NCBI GenBank assembly: GCA_013388895.1 | Contig: JACAEK010000041.1 | Coordinates: forward strand, 1-59,671 | Direction: 5' to 3' | From: Candidatus Bathyarchaeota archaeon | Lineage (GTDB): Archaea > Thermoproteota > Bathyarchaeia > Bathyarchaeales > Bathycorpusculaceae | Length of the DNA stretch: 59,671 nucleotides | In this document: piece after piece, positions 35,297-42,944 of the stretch | Layout: every line of letters starts with the position of its first letter | How positions within the stretch are numbered: the stretch's first letter is position 1 | The notes under the pieces: generated by a model | Database searches by the model: none | Seen by the model: the letters and a program-made list of their open reading frames with translations, nothing else | What the model was told of the DNA's origin: nothing | Program-made: the position numbers and the translations under genes

Positions 35297-35521
35297 ATGG
35301 ATATGAGGAAAGTTGAAGATAACGAGAAAAACGTGGAAGTTTGCATGGGGCAGTGTGGTTCTTGCCCGAGCTATCCTGGAACAGATGAATGGCTCTTCTG
35401 CGCTCGAAACAAAAGCGCAAACAAGATTTCGAGAAAAGGTTGTTTGTGCCCAGCATGTCAAGTCTACACTGATTATGCGCTTTCGAGTAATTATTTCTGC
35501 GATAGGGAACCGCCAAAATAA
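35297..35521 (+). CDS. DUF2769-type cysteine-rich protein
   Basis: The protein of about 74 residues has seven or eight Cys in the pattern CMGQCGSCPSY ... FCARNKSA ... GCLCPACQVY ... YFCDRE, which matches the archaeal DUF2769 family. It probably binds zinc or an Fe-S cluster. Start codons at 35294, 35297 and 35303 are all in frame. It is divergent from the dihydrolipoamide-dehydrogenase-like gene. Confidence 0.85.
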   Translation: MDMRKVEDNEKNVEVCMGQCGSCPSYPGTDEWLFCARNKSANKISRKGCLCPACQVYTDYALSSNYFCDREPPK

Positions 35522-35615
35522 TCTCTCATCTTATAGCCCATCTTTCTATATTGTTATGTGAAATTAAACGGAAATTTTTTATCCACTAAGAAAGAATCAT
35601 GTTTTGTGGTTTAAG

Positions 35616-35717
35616 ATGTCGAAGCCTAAAAAAGGAGAAGAAGAAAAGAAGAAAAAATACTATTACTATAAGAAGAAAGAGAAGAAAGCCAAAGAAGTAG
35701 TCAAGAAAAAACGCTAA
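35616..35717 (+). CDS. Tiny lysine-rich protein (33 residues)
   Basis: An ATG at 35616 opens a 33-codon frame ending at TAA 35715-35717. About half the residues are Lys, with a central tract of four Tyr flanked by Lys runs, ending VVKKKR. A clean start and stop and the absence of hydrophobic residues favour a real small basic protein, perhaps nucleic-acid binding. The poly-purine sequence could however arise by chance. It overlaps the end of the primase gene on the other strand by 4 bp. No ribosome site is obvious before the ATG, so the message may be leaderless. Confidence 0.55.
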   Translation: MSKPKKGEEEKKKKYYYYKKKEKKAKEVVKKKR

Positions 35718-36481
35718 GCCCTCAGAAACTTGGGCACGCACCGCTCGTCTTTAATGGGGTCGAAACTTTTTAGCTCACCAAAATCCAGTGGCATTGCAAT
35801 TCTAGACACTAAACCATGCAGGCTATATGGAAGCCTAATCAGCCGCATATCTCCAGCAGTAACCCATTCGTCAATTGGAAAACCTTTAGCCTTAACGCGT
35901 TTGGCAAACTGTCGCCTTTCTTTGCGGGTCATTCTATAGGCGTAATCATCGAAAACGTGAATGTGATAACCTCTCCCAGAATAAACAACTCGCATAACAG
36001 AAAAATTCTTTTCAAGATACTCGTAAAGGCTTAGGGCTTGCTCCTTCACTAATTGAAGCTCAAGTTCGCAAAAGCCTAAACCTTGCCCCATCTTCATTTT
36101 TTCGGCAAGACTTCCATGGATTGGGCATGTAATGTTTTCAGGGTCAAGGTCAAAGGCTAATTCTTGACCCGTTATTTTGTTTCCACTTCCGTAGATATTC
36201 CTGTCATAGTAGGCTGATTCGGGTAAAAACTCGATTATCAGGTTTTTTACTTCTTCTAGACTGGCGTATTCGTCGATGATTATGCTCGTGGACGCATCTT
36301 CCTTATACTTCGCTGGGTAGATGTGCGTATGTCTCCCGATAATGACGGCGAACGCTATTTTGCCGATTATCCATTTAAACCAGTCGTCAACTTTGCTGAT
36401 GCGGAATTCTTGCCTATAGAATTGTCTTCTTTCTTTCAAAGATGAATAACGCATTTCTTTAGGAAGATAATATCTCGCCAT
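35714..36481 (-). CDS. priS: Compact DNA primase small subunit (PriS-like)
   Basis: The 255-residue protein has the archaeo-eukaryotic primase core. Catalytic acids are in ELAFDLD, the nucleotide-binding motif is VVYSGRGYHIHVFD, and a third acidic residue precedes the Arg motif in AGDMRLIRLPYSLHG. C-terminal FDPIKDERCVPKFL matches the end of PriS. It is about 80 residues shorter than Pyrococcus PriS, apparently lacking the helical insert between the SGRGYH and RLP motifs. The large subunit is not in the window. It starts next to the divergent ferredoxin gene. Confidence 0.85.
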   Translation of the reverse strand: MARYYLPKEMRYSSLKERRQFYRQEFRISKVDDWFKWIIGKIAFAVIIGRHTHIYPAKYKEDASTSIIIDEYASLEEVKNLIIEFLPESAYYDRNIYGSGNKITGQELAFDLDPENITCPIHGSLAEKMKMGQGLGFCELELQLVKEQALSLYEYLEKNFSVMRVVYSGRGYHIHVFDDYAYRMTRKERRQFAKRVKAKGFPIDEWVTAGDMRLIRLPYSLHGLVSRIAMPLDFGELKSFDPIKDERCVPKFLRA

Positions 36482-36535
36482 ATAGACTAAGGTTGATGCA
36501 GTCAGTTTTACAAATGTTTTGCCCTATGCATAAAC

Positions 36536-36550
36536 CTCTCTTTTAGAGAG
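36536..36550. repeat. Short perfect inverted repeat upstream of the ferredoxin gene
   Basis: CTCTCT and AGAGAG flank a TTT loop (6-bp stem) in the 132-bp gap between the divergent primase and ferredoxin genes. It could be an operator or a weak hairpin; nothing else supports either. Confidence 0.3.
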
Positions 36551-36613
36551 AATGGCCAAATCAGAAAAGCTAATATCTTATCCTTTTTAACCTATGAAGG
36601 TAGGTGAAAATGT

Positions 36614-36928
36614 TTGCCAATAGATGCAGATTTTCAGAAAAACCGCACAGTTGTGAATCAGCACAACAACCATAATGTATGGGGACCTGTGGAACCACCA
36701 TCAAAGCTCGGCATACATGGAACAAACGTGGCTGTTGACTGGGACATCTGCACAGGAGACGGCGTCTGCATAGAAGTTTGCCCAGTGACCCTTTTTGACT
36801 GGGCTGATTCGCCGGGGCACTCAACTTCCGAAAAGAAATCTGACCCAGCCAGAGAATCAGAATGCATCCAATGTCTTGCATGCGAAACTCAATGTCCAAC
36901 TCAAGCCATAAAAATTACTCCACCGTAG
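36614..36928 (+). CDS. Ferredoxin with an N-terminal extension (archaeal zinc-ferredoxin-like)
   Basis: The 104-residue protein has two Cys groups: CTGDGVCIEVCP and CIQCLACETQCP, holding two iron-sulfur clusters (probably one 3Fe-4S or 4Fe-4S and one 4Fe-4S). The N-terminal extension with VVNQHNNHNVWGPVEPPSKLGIHGTNVAVDWDIC matches archaeal zinc-containing ferredoxins, whose His residues bind zinc. TTG at 36614 is the start, with AGGTG 10 nt upstream. It serves as an electron carrier for oxidoreductases such as the FTR protein nearby. Confidence 0.9.
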   Translation: MPIDADFQKNRTVVNQHNNHNVWGPVEPPSKLGIHGTNVAVDWDICTGDGVCIEVCPVTLFDWADSPGHSTSEKKSDPARESECIQCLACETQCPTQAIKITPP

Positions 36929-37091
36929 AAGAGACTCAAACCTGAAAATACTCCTTCTTTTTCGTTTGTTGCTCAATTTTCCGTGAATTCTGAGAATGGA
37001 TTAGATGAGGTCGCATTTGCCAATCTGCTTCAGAGTTGCTACTGAAAAAAGCCGAAAGATACGGAGAAAATTAGACATTGAGCTAACTCTG

Positions 37092-39512
37092 TTAAAGGCG
37101 TATTCTTTTTTTAGGTTTCTCCGTGGTGAACTCAGGAAACTCTCTCAGTTTTTCAGCTATATCCCTTAACTGCTTATCTACCAAGTAGTTCACTGTTTTT
37201 TTCTCGAATGTTCCATCAGCCTGTCTTCTGCCAGCTTCGATTCCTGTGAGGATTTCTATTCCTTCGTCAATAGTTTTTACTGAGTATATGTGGAATTTTC
37301 CTGCCTTGACAGCTTCCACAATCTCCTCTTTCAGCATAAGATTTTGCACATTGCTTTCGGGAATTAGTACTCCTTGTTTGTCCGTGAAACCTTTAGCCTT
37401 GCAAACTTCGTAGAAGCCTTCAATTTTTTCGTTTACTCCGCCTATGGCTTGGATTTCGCCTCTTTGATTCACCGAACCAGTAACTGCAATATTTTGTTTG
37501 ATCGGTAACCCTGAAAGCGCAGACAGAATGGCATACAATTCAGTGCTTGAAGCGCTGTCGCCTTCTACTTCTTCATAACTTTGTTCAAAAACGAGGCGTG
37601 CAGAGAGGCTTAGTGGTTTGTCTTTGGCATATTTTTCAGTCAAATAGCCGCCTAGTATCATTACGCCCTTAGTGTGAATTGGTCCGCCCAGCTTTGCTTC
37701 TCGTTCAATGTCTGTTATGCCTTCTCGTCCCATGCCTATACTTGCAGTTACACGTGACGGTCTTCCGAATGCGAAATCTCCAAGACCAATAACTGAGAGA
37801 CCGTTTACTTGTCCGACAGCCTCGCCTTCCGTGTCTATAAGGAGAAAGTTTCGTTTAACCATGTCTTGAATCTTGTCTTGGATGAGATTTGAGCGGTAAA
37901 CCTTTTCCTCTATGGCTTTTTTGACATGATTCGCGGTTACATGCCTTGCATTTTCTTGGTTGGCATAGAAGTTAGCTTCTCTAATTATGTCGGCTATTTC
38001 AGCGAATCTGGTGGAGAGTTTTCCTTGGTCGCTTGCAATTCTGGAGCTGTATTCCACAATTTTGGCAACTGCTAATGCGTCAAGATGTTCAAGATTTTCT
38101 TTTCTGCAGAAGGCGCATACAAAGGCTGCGTATTTGCGCATGTTTTCTTCTGTGCGGTCCATGGTTGTGTCAAAATCAGCCTTAACCTTGAACAGTTCTA
38201 TGAAATCCATATCATAAATATACAGCATCTGGTAAAGAAGCGGGTTTCCAATAAGCACGATTTTGATATCTAGCGGAATTGGTTCTGGTTTCAGACCCTT
38301 TATACTTATAAAACCCAAACGCTCTCCAGGTTCTTCAACTGCTACTTCCTCACTTGTTAAAGCTCTCTTTAAACTATCCCATGATAACGGATTCTGAAGC
38401 ACGGCTTCTACACGAAGTGCTAAGTATCCGCCATTTGCTTTATGCAGAGAACCGCCATGAATCATCGTGAAATCTGTGGTCAATACGCCGAACTGTGCCT
38501 CTTTTTCCATTCTTCCGAAAAGGTTTTGATAAGTTGGGTTGAGCTCTACAATTACTGGTGCTCCCTTAAGCTCTGAGTTGTCCACTATCAAGTTAACTTC
38601 GTATTTTCTGAAGGGAAGTTCTTTTATCCATGGAAATTGGAAAGGTGTAGGAGCTTCGGGTTCTTTCACAAACTGTGTTAGGTTTTCTAGTAGGTCGTTT
38701 TGTACATCTTCTATGTATTTGATGACTTCGGGAAAATTCTTGTATTTTTCTTTCTGATCAGTTACCAGATGCCCAATGGCGTAGAAGGCGACATCTCGGT
38801 TTAATTTCTTGAGTTCTTCGTGGATTTTTCCTTCTGAGGCCCTAAGTTGCCTCATGGCATTTCTCAGTTCTGCGTCGAGTTTTTCTCTTCTCTTCTGAAT
38901 TTCCTCCTTAACCTTTGGGCTTAGAGCCAAAAATTCTTCATCACCTACAGGTTTGCCCCTTATCACTGGAATCACAAGTAATCCCATAGGAGTGCTTTGA
39001 AGAACAAATCCTTCTTCTTGAGCCTTCTTATTGAGTTGTTCGATGAGGTTGTGTCTTTCTTCTTCAATGGCTTTGACTGTGGCTGCCCTTTTATCGCTAT
39101 AGTCTTCGCTTTCAAAAGCTTTCGGAAGAATTCTTCGGGCTTCACTGATGAGGTCAGTCATGTCTTTTTGGAAGACTTTGCCCTGTCCGGATGGCAGCCT
39201 TATGGCTTGAGGTTCGTAAGGATTGTGAAAGTTATAAACGTAACACCAGTCTGAAGGCGTGGATTTTGCCTTGGCTACTTCTTCTAAGAAGTCTTTTACG
39301 GCAGTCATCCTGCCTGTGCCAGGGTATCCGGCTACGTAAATATTGAAGCCTCGTTCTTTAATGTCCAAGCCGAATTTTAAAGCTCGGACTGCTCTTTCTT
39401 GCCCGATTATTCCTTCGAGAGGTTCTAACTGTTGTGTTGTCTCGCAACGCATCATTTTAGGGTCGCATTCTCTCCTGAGCTTATCAAAAGGTAACTCTTT
39501 CAACATACACAT
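37092..39512 (-). CDS. Lon-like ATP-dependent protease (AAA_32 plus Lon C-terminal domain)
   Basis: The 806-residue protein has a N-terminal AAA domain with Walker A GYPGTGRMTAVK. The middle holds an insert and the helical region. The C-terminal Lon protease domain has the Ser of GDSASSTELYAILSALSGLP and the Lys of GGVNEKIEGFYEVC, giving the Ser-Lys dyad. Start SIRTHKGV-type (GPIHTKGVMILGGYLTEKYA) is the usual Lon strand. It differs from archaeal membrane LonB in lacking membrane helices and belongs to the cytoplasmic LonC-type family common in bacteria and some archaea. Confidence 0.92.
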   Translation of the reverse strand: MCMLKELPFDKLRRECDPKMMRCETTQQLEPLEGIIGQERAVRALKFGLDIKERGFNIYVAGYPGTGRMTAVKDFLEEVAKAKSTPSDWCYVYNFHNPYEPQAIRLPSGQGKVFQKDMTDLISEARRILPKAFESEDYSDKRAATVKAIEEERHNLIEQLNKKAQEEGFVLQSTPMGLLVIPVIRGKPVGDEEFLALSPKVKEEIQKRREKLDAELRNAMRQLRASEGKIHEELKKLNRDVAFYAIGHLVTDQKEKYKNFPEVIKYIEDVQNDLLENLTQFVKEPEAPTPFQFPWIKELPFRKYEVNLIVDNSELKGAPVIVELNPTYQNLFGRMEKEAQFGVLTTDFTMIHGGSLHKANGGYLALRVEAVLQNPLSWDSLKRALTSEEVAVEEPGERLGFISIKGLKPEPIPLDIKIVLIGNPLLYQMLYIYDMDFIELFKVKADFDTTMDRTEENMRKYAAFVCAFCRKENLEHLDALAVAKIVEYSSRIASDQGKLSTRFAEIADIIREANFYANQENARHVTANHVKKAIEEKVYRSNLIQDKIQDMVKRNFLLIDTEGEAVGQVNGLSVIGLGDFAFGRPSRVTASIGMGREGITDIEREAKLGGPIHTKGVMILGGYLTEKYAKDKPLSLSARLVFEQSYEEVEGDSASSTELYAILSALSGLPIKQNIAVTGSVNQRGEIQAIGGVNEKIEGFYEVCKAKGFTDKQGVLIPESNVQNLMLKEEIVEAVKAGKFHIYSVKTIDEGIEILTGIEAGRRQADGTFEKKTVNYLVDKQLRDIAEKLREFPEFTTEKPKKRIRL

Positions 39513-39661
39513 CGTCTCTAACAGGGTTCTTCGAGACTAAAGGTATAAACTACATTCCTTTAAAAGTTTTCAAACACCATAAAGGGTTGAAGACTAATCA
39601 CGCCTGAAGGGATTTCAATAAAAAAGGGAAAGCGTGTCTTTGTGTATGTGCCTAGGCGCGT

Positions 39662-40081
39662 CTAAACTAGGAGGGTTATGTTGGCATCTGACGCTACGTC
39701 TAGGAAGGTTGTGGCGCCGGCGATTTCATCCACTTCTGGAATAAGGTCTTCTCTCTTTATGCCAAACATTTCCATGGTTGGACTGCACGCATATATCTTC
39801 AGCAATCCAGATGTCTTCATTCTCTTAAGTAATTCATAAGGCGCTGGATACTTCATCTCTTTTATTTTTCTTTTCAGCTGTTCTTCCATGTGTTTGTACG
39901 TGGCTGGTAATCCTGCTTTTTCTAAGGCGCCTTTTACAAGCATGTTGAGTCCCCAGAAGGTGAAGTAAAGGTGTGCTTCCATTCCCATGGATGTTGCGGT
40001 TGAGCCTAGGATAAAAGCGCAGTAAAGTTTGTCGATGGTTCCGCTGTGAACGATTATTGCAAGTTTCTTTTTTTCTGGCAT
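39662..40081 (-). CDS. DsrE-family sulfur carrier protein
   Basis: The 139-residue protein belongs to the DsrE/DsrF fold group (KKLAIIVHSGTIDKLYCAFILGSTATSMGMEAHLYFTFWGLNML), with a conserved Cys in YACSPTMEMFGIKREDL. Members accept and pass persulfide sulfur. It diverges from the tusA-iscS-iscU genes across a 208-bp region holding paired palindromes, so it is probably regulated with them. The hydrophobic first half is a feature of the DsrE2 group, which often is paired with TusA. Confidence 0.88.
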   Translation of the reverse strand: MPEKKKLAIIVHSGTIDKLYCAFILGSTATSMGMEAHLYFTFWGLNMLVKGALEKAGLPATYKHMEEQLKRKIKEMKYPAPYELLKRMKTSGLLKIYACSPTMEMFGIKREDLIPEVDEIAGATTFLDVASDANITLLV

Positions 40082-40118
40082 ATTTTGTTCACTTCAATCT
40101 GTTTTGCGATATAGTGAT

Positions 40119-40132
40119 ATGACATATGTCAT
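40119..40132. promoter_or_regulatory. Palindromic operator candidate in front of dsrE
   Basis: ATGACATATGTCAT is a perfect 14-bp palindrome. On the minus strand it lies just downstream of the TATA-like GTATATAAG (about 40134-40142) and about 38 bp before the dsrE start, so a bound protein would block transcription start. A near copy lies at 40233-40246 beside the tusA promoter. Confidence 0.65.
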
Positions 40133-40133
40133 C

Positions 40134-40142
40134 TTATATACT
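40134..40142 (-). promoter_or_regulatory. TATA box for dsrE
   Basis: On the minus strand GTATATAAG lies about 55 bp upstream of the dsrE ATG and directly adjoins the palindrome at 40119-40132. Confidence 0.5.
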
Positions 40143-40222
40143 TTTCCACCAGATAAACACAAAAAAGATTCATCTGCAAATATTCAGTAGAATTCGTTAA
40201 TAGTTGCAATCCAGTTAGAAAG

Positions 40223-40231
40223 GCATATAAG
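40223..40231 (+). promoter_or_regulatory. TATA box for tusA-iscS-iscU
   Basis: GCATATAAG lies about 60 bp before the tusA ATG (40290). It immediately precedes the second palindrome (40233-40246), mirroring the layout at dsrE. Confidence 0.5.
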
Positions 40232-40232
40232 T

Positions 40233-40246
40233 ATGACGTATGTCAT
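40233..40246. promoter_or_regulatory. Second palindromic operator candidate, in front of tusA
   Basis: ATGACGTATGTCAT differs from the dsrE-side palindrome at one base. It adjoins the TATA box and lies where transcription would start, about 45 bp before the tusA ATG. The two copies are 114 bp apart and serve divergent promoters. Confidence 0.65.
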
Positions 40247-40289
40247 GAGAAATAGATGTCTAAGAGCATTAAAGCTTAGAGGAGTCAAT

Positions 40290-40526
40290 ATGAAAGCCCA
40301 ACCTGACAAAACCTTAGATTGTTTAGGGCTGTACTGCCCAGAACCAGTTTTCAGAACACGCACAGAACTAGACGACATGAAAACAGGAGAAATATTGGAA
40401 GTGTTGGCAGATGATCCAGCTGCTGAAGAAGACATCAAAAGCCTTGTGAAACATTTAGAACAAGAAATAATAGACATCAGCAAAAAAGGAAATGCTGTTC
40501 GAATTCTAATCAAAAAAGTAAAATAG
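40290..40526 (+). CDS. tusA: TusA-family sulfurtransferase
   Basis: The 78-residue protein carries the family Cys-Pro motif in LDCLGLYCPEPVFRTRTELD, whose second Cys accepts persulfide sulfur. The rest matches TusA (GEILEVLADDPAAEEDIKSLVK). ATG 40290 has GGAG just upstream; an upstream GTG/ATG would pass through the operator and is not used. It is followed within 25 bp by iscS, so it probably delivers or receives sulfur for the Fe-S genes. Confidence 0.92.
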   Translation: MKAQPDKTLDCLGLYCPEPVFRTRTELDDMKTGEILEVLADDPAAEEDIKSLVKHLEQEIIDISKKGNAVRILIKKVK

Positions 40527-40551
40527 CACACACTTGTTTGGAAGAGAAAAC

Positions 40552-41744
40552 ATGCCGAACAAAGTCGCAACAAAACGCATTTACATGGACCATACAGCCG
40601 GCAAACCAGTTGATTCTCGCGTGATAGAGGCTATGTCTCCCTACATGATAACATCCTATGGGAACCCTTCATCTGTTCACTCATTTAGCCAAGAGGCAAA
40701 ACAAGCTCTAGAAGAAGCAAGAGAGAAAATTGCCAAATTAATCAATGCAGAAGACAAAGAGTCAATAATCTTCACTTCGGGCGCCACCGAAAGCAACAAT
40801 ATGGCAGTGAAAGGCGTCGCATACCGCAACAAAGATCGAGGAACTCACATAATAACATCCAGCATCGAGCACATGTCTGTTCTTAATCCGTGCAAATTTC
40901 TGACAACGCGGGGATTCAAAGCCTCTTTTCTTTCAGTTGACCAATATGGTTTTGTAGATCTCAAAAACTTGGAAGAAAAGTTGACAAATGAGACTATTCT
41001 TGTTTCGACAATGTATGCAAACGGCGAAATTGGAACAATTCAGCCTATAAGAGAAATAAGCAGAATCGTCCACAGCAAAACCGCGCTTCTACATGTTGAC
41101 GCTACTGCCGCAAACGGGCAAATCCCAATAAACGTACAGAACGACGGAATAGACTTGATGACTATTTCTTCTAATGACATGTATGGACCGAAAGGCGTTG
41201 GTGCGCTCTACATCCAAAAAGGCATAAGGATAGAACCACTAATCCACGGTGGGGGCAAGAAAAAGGAATAAGGTCTGGAACCGAAAATATTCCCGGCATA
41301 GTGGGTTTTGGAAAAGCTGCAGAAATAGCCCAAAAAGAGATGCCTACAGAAAGCGAGCGACTGAAAAAACTGAGAGATAAACTCGTCAAAGGCTTAGTTG
41401 ACAGCGTCCCATACTCGTTTTTGAACGGACACCCAACTAAACGGTTGCCCGATAATGCTGCCGTCAGATTTAGCTTCATAGAAGGCGAATCCATCCTGCT
41501 AAGCTTAGATATGATGGGTGTCGCAGCATCATCTGGTTCCGCTTGTACAGCAAAAACTTTGGAGCCATCTCATGTGTTACTGGCTATTGGACTTAAACAT
41601 GAGGAGGCGCACGGTTCAGTTTTGTTCACGTTAGGCAGGCAAAATATTGAAGAGGAAGTAGACTATGTGATAGATATTATACCTGATATTGTGAAAAGGT
41701 TGAGGAAAATGTCGCCGCTGACTCCAAAGGAGTTGAGAGCATAG
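40552..41744 (+). CDS. iscS: IscS-like protein lacking the PLP lysine, interrupted by a 1-base frameshift
   Basis: The gene encodes a cysteine desulfurase-like protein of about 397 residues, start ATG 40552 with GGAAGAG upstream. [23 protein letters not shown] and the catalytic Cys loop [15 protein letters not shown] are present. The PLP Lys motif normally SGHKxxGPKG reads [10 protein letters not shown]: His-Lys is replaced by Asn-Asp, and the usual Gln after HVDAT is Ala. A. fulgidus IscS shows the same Lys-to-Asp change and lacks PLP. A five-G run at 41251-41255 breaks the frame; six G would give [15 protein letters not shown], the family motif. Likely an assembly error or recent mutation. 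Confidence 0.85.
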
Positions 41745-42133
41745 TGTATACTGAAAAGGTGATGGAGCATTTCAGAAACCCACGCAACATGGGCGAGATT
41801 CCAGACGCAGACGGCATAGGCACAGTTGGCAATCCAGTATGCGGAGACATGATGACCATCTACATAAAAGTCAAAGACAACCGCATAAACGACATCAAAT
41901 TCAAAACATTCGGCTGTGGCGCGGCAATCGCAACAAGCAGCATGGTGACAGAACTTGCTAAAGGAAAAACTTTGGAAGAAGCCCTAAAAATCACCCGTGG
42001 AGACGTGGCGAACGCATTGGAAGGATTGCCGCCTATCAAAATGCACTGTTCAAACTTGGCTGCAGACGCGCTGCACGTAGCAATAGAAGATTACTACAAA
42101 AAACATAAAGCTGAAAAAGGGGTGAAAACATGA
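41744..42133 (+). CDS. iscU: Fe-S cluster assembly scaffold IscU
   Basis: The 129-residue scaffold builds 2Fe-2S and 4Fe-4S clusters. It has the three conserved Cys: NPVCGDMM, FGCGAAIATSS and MHCSNLAADA, and the start YTEKVMEHFRNPRNMG. The stop of iscS and the GTG start share one base, so the two are coupled. Its end overlaps the next small gene by 4 bases (ATGA). Confidence 0.95.
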   Translation: MYTEKVMEHFRNPRNMGEIPDADGIGTVGNPVCGDMMTIYIKVKDNRINDIKFKTFGCGAAIATSSMVTELAKGKTLEEALKITRGDVANALEGLPPIKMHCSNLAADALHVAIEDYYKKHKAEKGVKT

Positions 42134-42288
42134 GCTCAGAATTCGTTCGATGTGAATTTTGCAAGGCAGAAATTCCAACGGAATCATGTCAACTCGCAAC
42201 TTACCGCACTGTAATTGATGGTAAAGAATACGTGTTTTGTTGTGCTCACTGTGCCCAACGATACAAGCAGAAGAAAAAACGCAAATAA
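42130..42288 (+). CDS. Small TRASH-like metal-binding protein
   Basis: The 52-residue protein starts at ATG 42130, overlapping the iscU stop (ATGA), which implies coupled translation. Cys pairs CEFC (residues 8-11) and FCCAHC (37-41) fit the TRASH zinc/copper-ribbon plan of CxxC, about 25 residues, then CxxxC; the C terminus is Lys-rich. TRASH domains sense or carry metals. Its place in the isc operon suggests metal delivery or sensing for Fe-S assembly (inference). Confidence 0.75.
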   Translation: MSSEFVRCEFCKAEIPTESCQLATYRTVIDGKEYVFCCAHCAQRYKQKKKRK

Positions 42289-42369
42289 ACAAACAAACCA
42301 TGTGAAACCGCTGTTTTTGATAACCTTTATATGAAAAACTTTGGAAAACGTCATATTGGAGGCGTAGAA

Positions 42370-42588
42370 ATGGGTTGTTGGAAATGGTTTAACAGTATTT
42401 TGAAAGAGGCTGGCGTAGAGGCTACTGACGAAAGCAAAACAAGAATTGACGACGTTATTCACAAATATATCAATGAACAGATAAGTTGCAGTCGCTGTTC
42501 GCCAAACTGGAGCAAAGCCAAAAAACAAGTTCAAGAAAATGAACAAATGAAAAGGGAACTCGTCCAGAAGCTAAAGGCTCTCTTATAG
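42370..42588 (+). CDS. Small protein with one CxxC, unknown function
   Basis: The 72-residue protein starts at ATG 42370, preceded by GGAGGCG. It begins GCWKWFNSILKEAGVEAT, has a helical middle (RIDDVIHKYINEQ), one CSRC knuckle and a charged C-terminal helix. No family is recognised. It is 81 bp downstream of the TRASH-like gene, in the same direction. Confidence 0.65.
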   Translation: MGCWKWFNSILKEAGVEATDESKTRIDDVIHKYINEQISCSRCSPNWSKAKKQVQENEQMKRELVQKLKALL

Positions 42589-42709
42589 CTTAATTTTTAA
42601 TTATTTAGTCTCCATTTTTTCTTTGTCTGCAACAAGATTCTGCCAAAGCAGGACAGAACATAAATAAAGCTGATTAAACAAATTCTGCAATCAAACAGTG
42701 TGATCAAAC

Positions 42710-42871
42710 ATGGACAAATGGGAATGCTTGGTTTGTGGCTATATATACGATCCAGAAGTAGGAGACCCAGAACATGGCGTAGCACCAGGTACACGTTTTG
42801 AGGATTTGCCTGACAATTGGGTTTGCCCAGTCTGCGGAGCGCCTAAAGACCAATTTGTCAAGAAGCAGTGA
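42710..42871 (+). CDS. Rubredoxin
   Basis: The 53-residue electron carrier has the two Cys knuckles of rubredoxin, [19 protein letters not shown] and [15 protein letters not shown], plus DLPDNW between them, and should bind one iron. ATG 42710 has no clear ribosome site. It lies between the Fe-S island and nrdJ, and is typical of strict anaerobes defending against oxygen. Confidence 0.95.
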   Translation: MDKWECLVCGYIYDPEVGDPEHGVAPGTRFEDLPDNWVCPVCGAPKDQFVKKQ

Positions 42872-42944
42872 ACTTTTTGTTAAGAGCTTAAATTTTCAAA
42901 CGTTTTTAATATTCTGTTTAGTATTAATTCTGAAGTGATTATCT

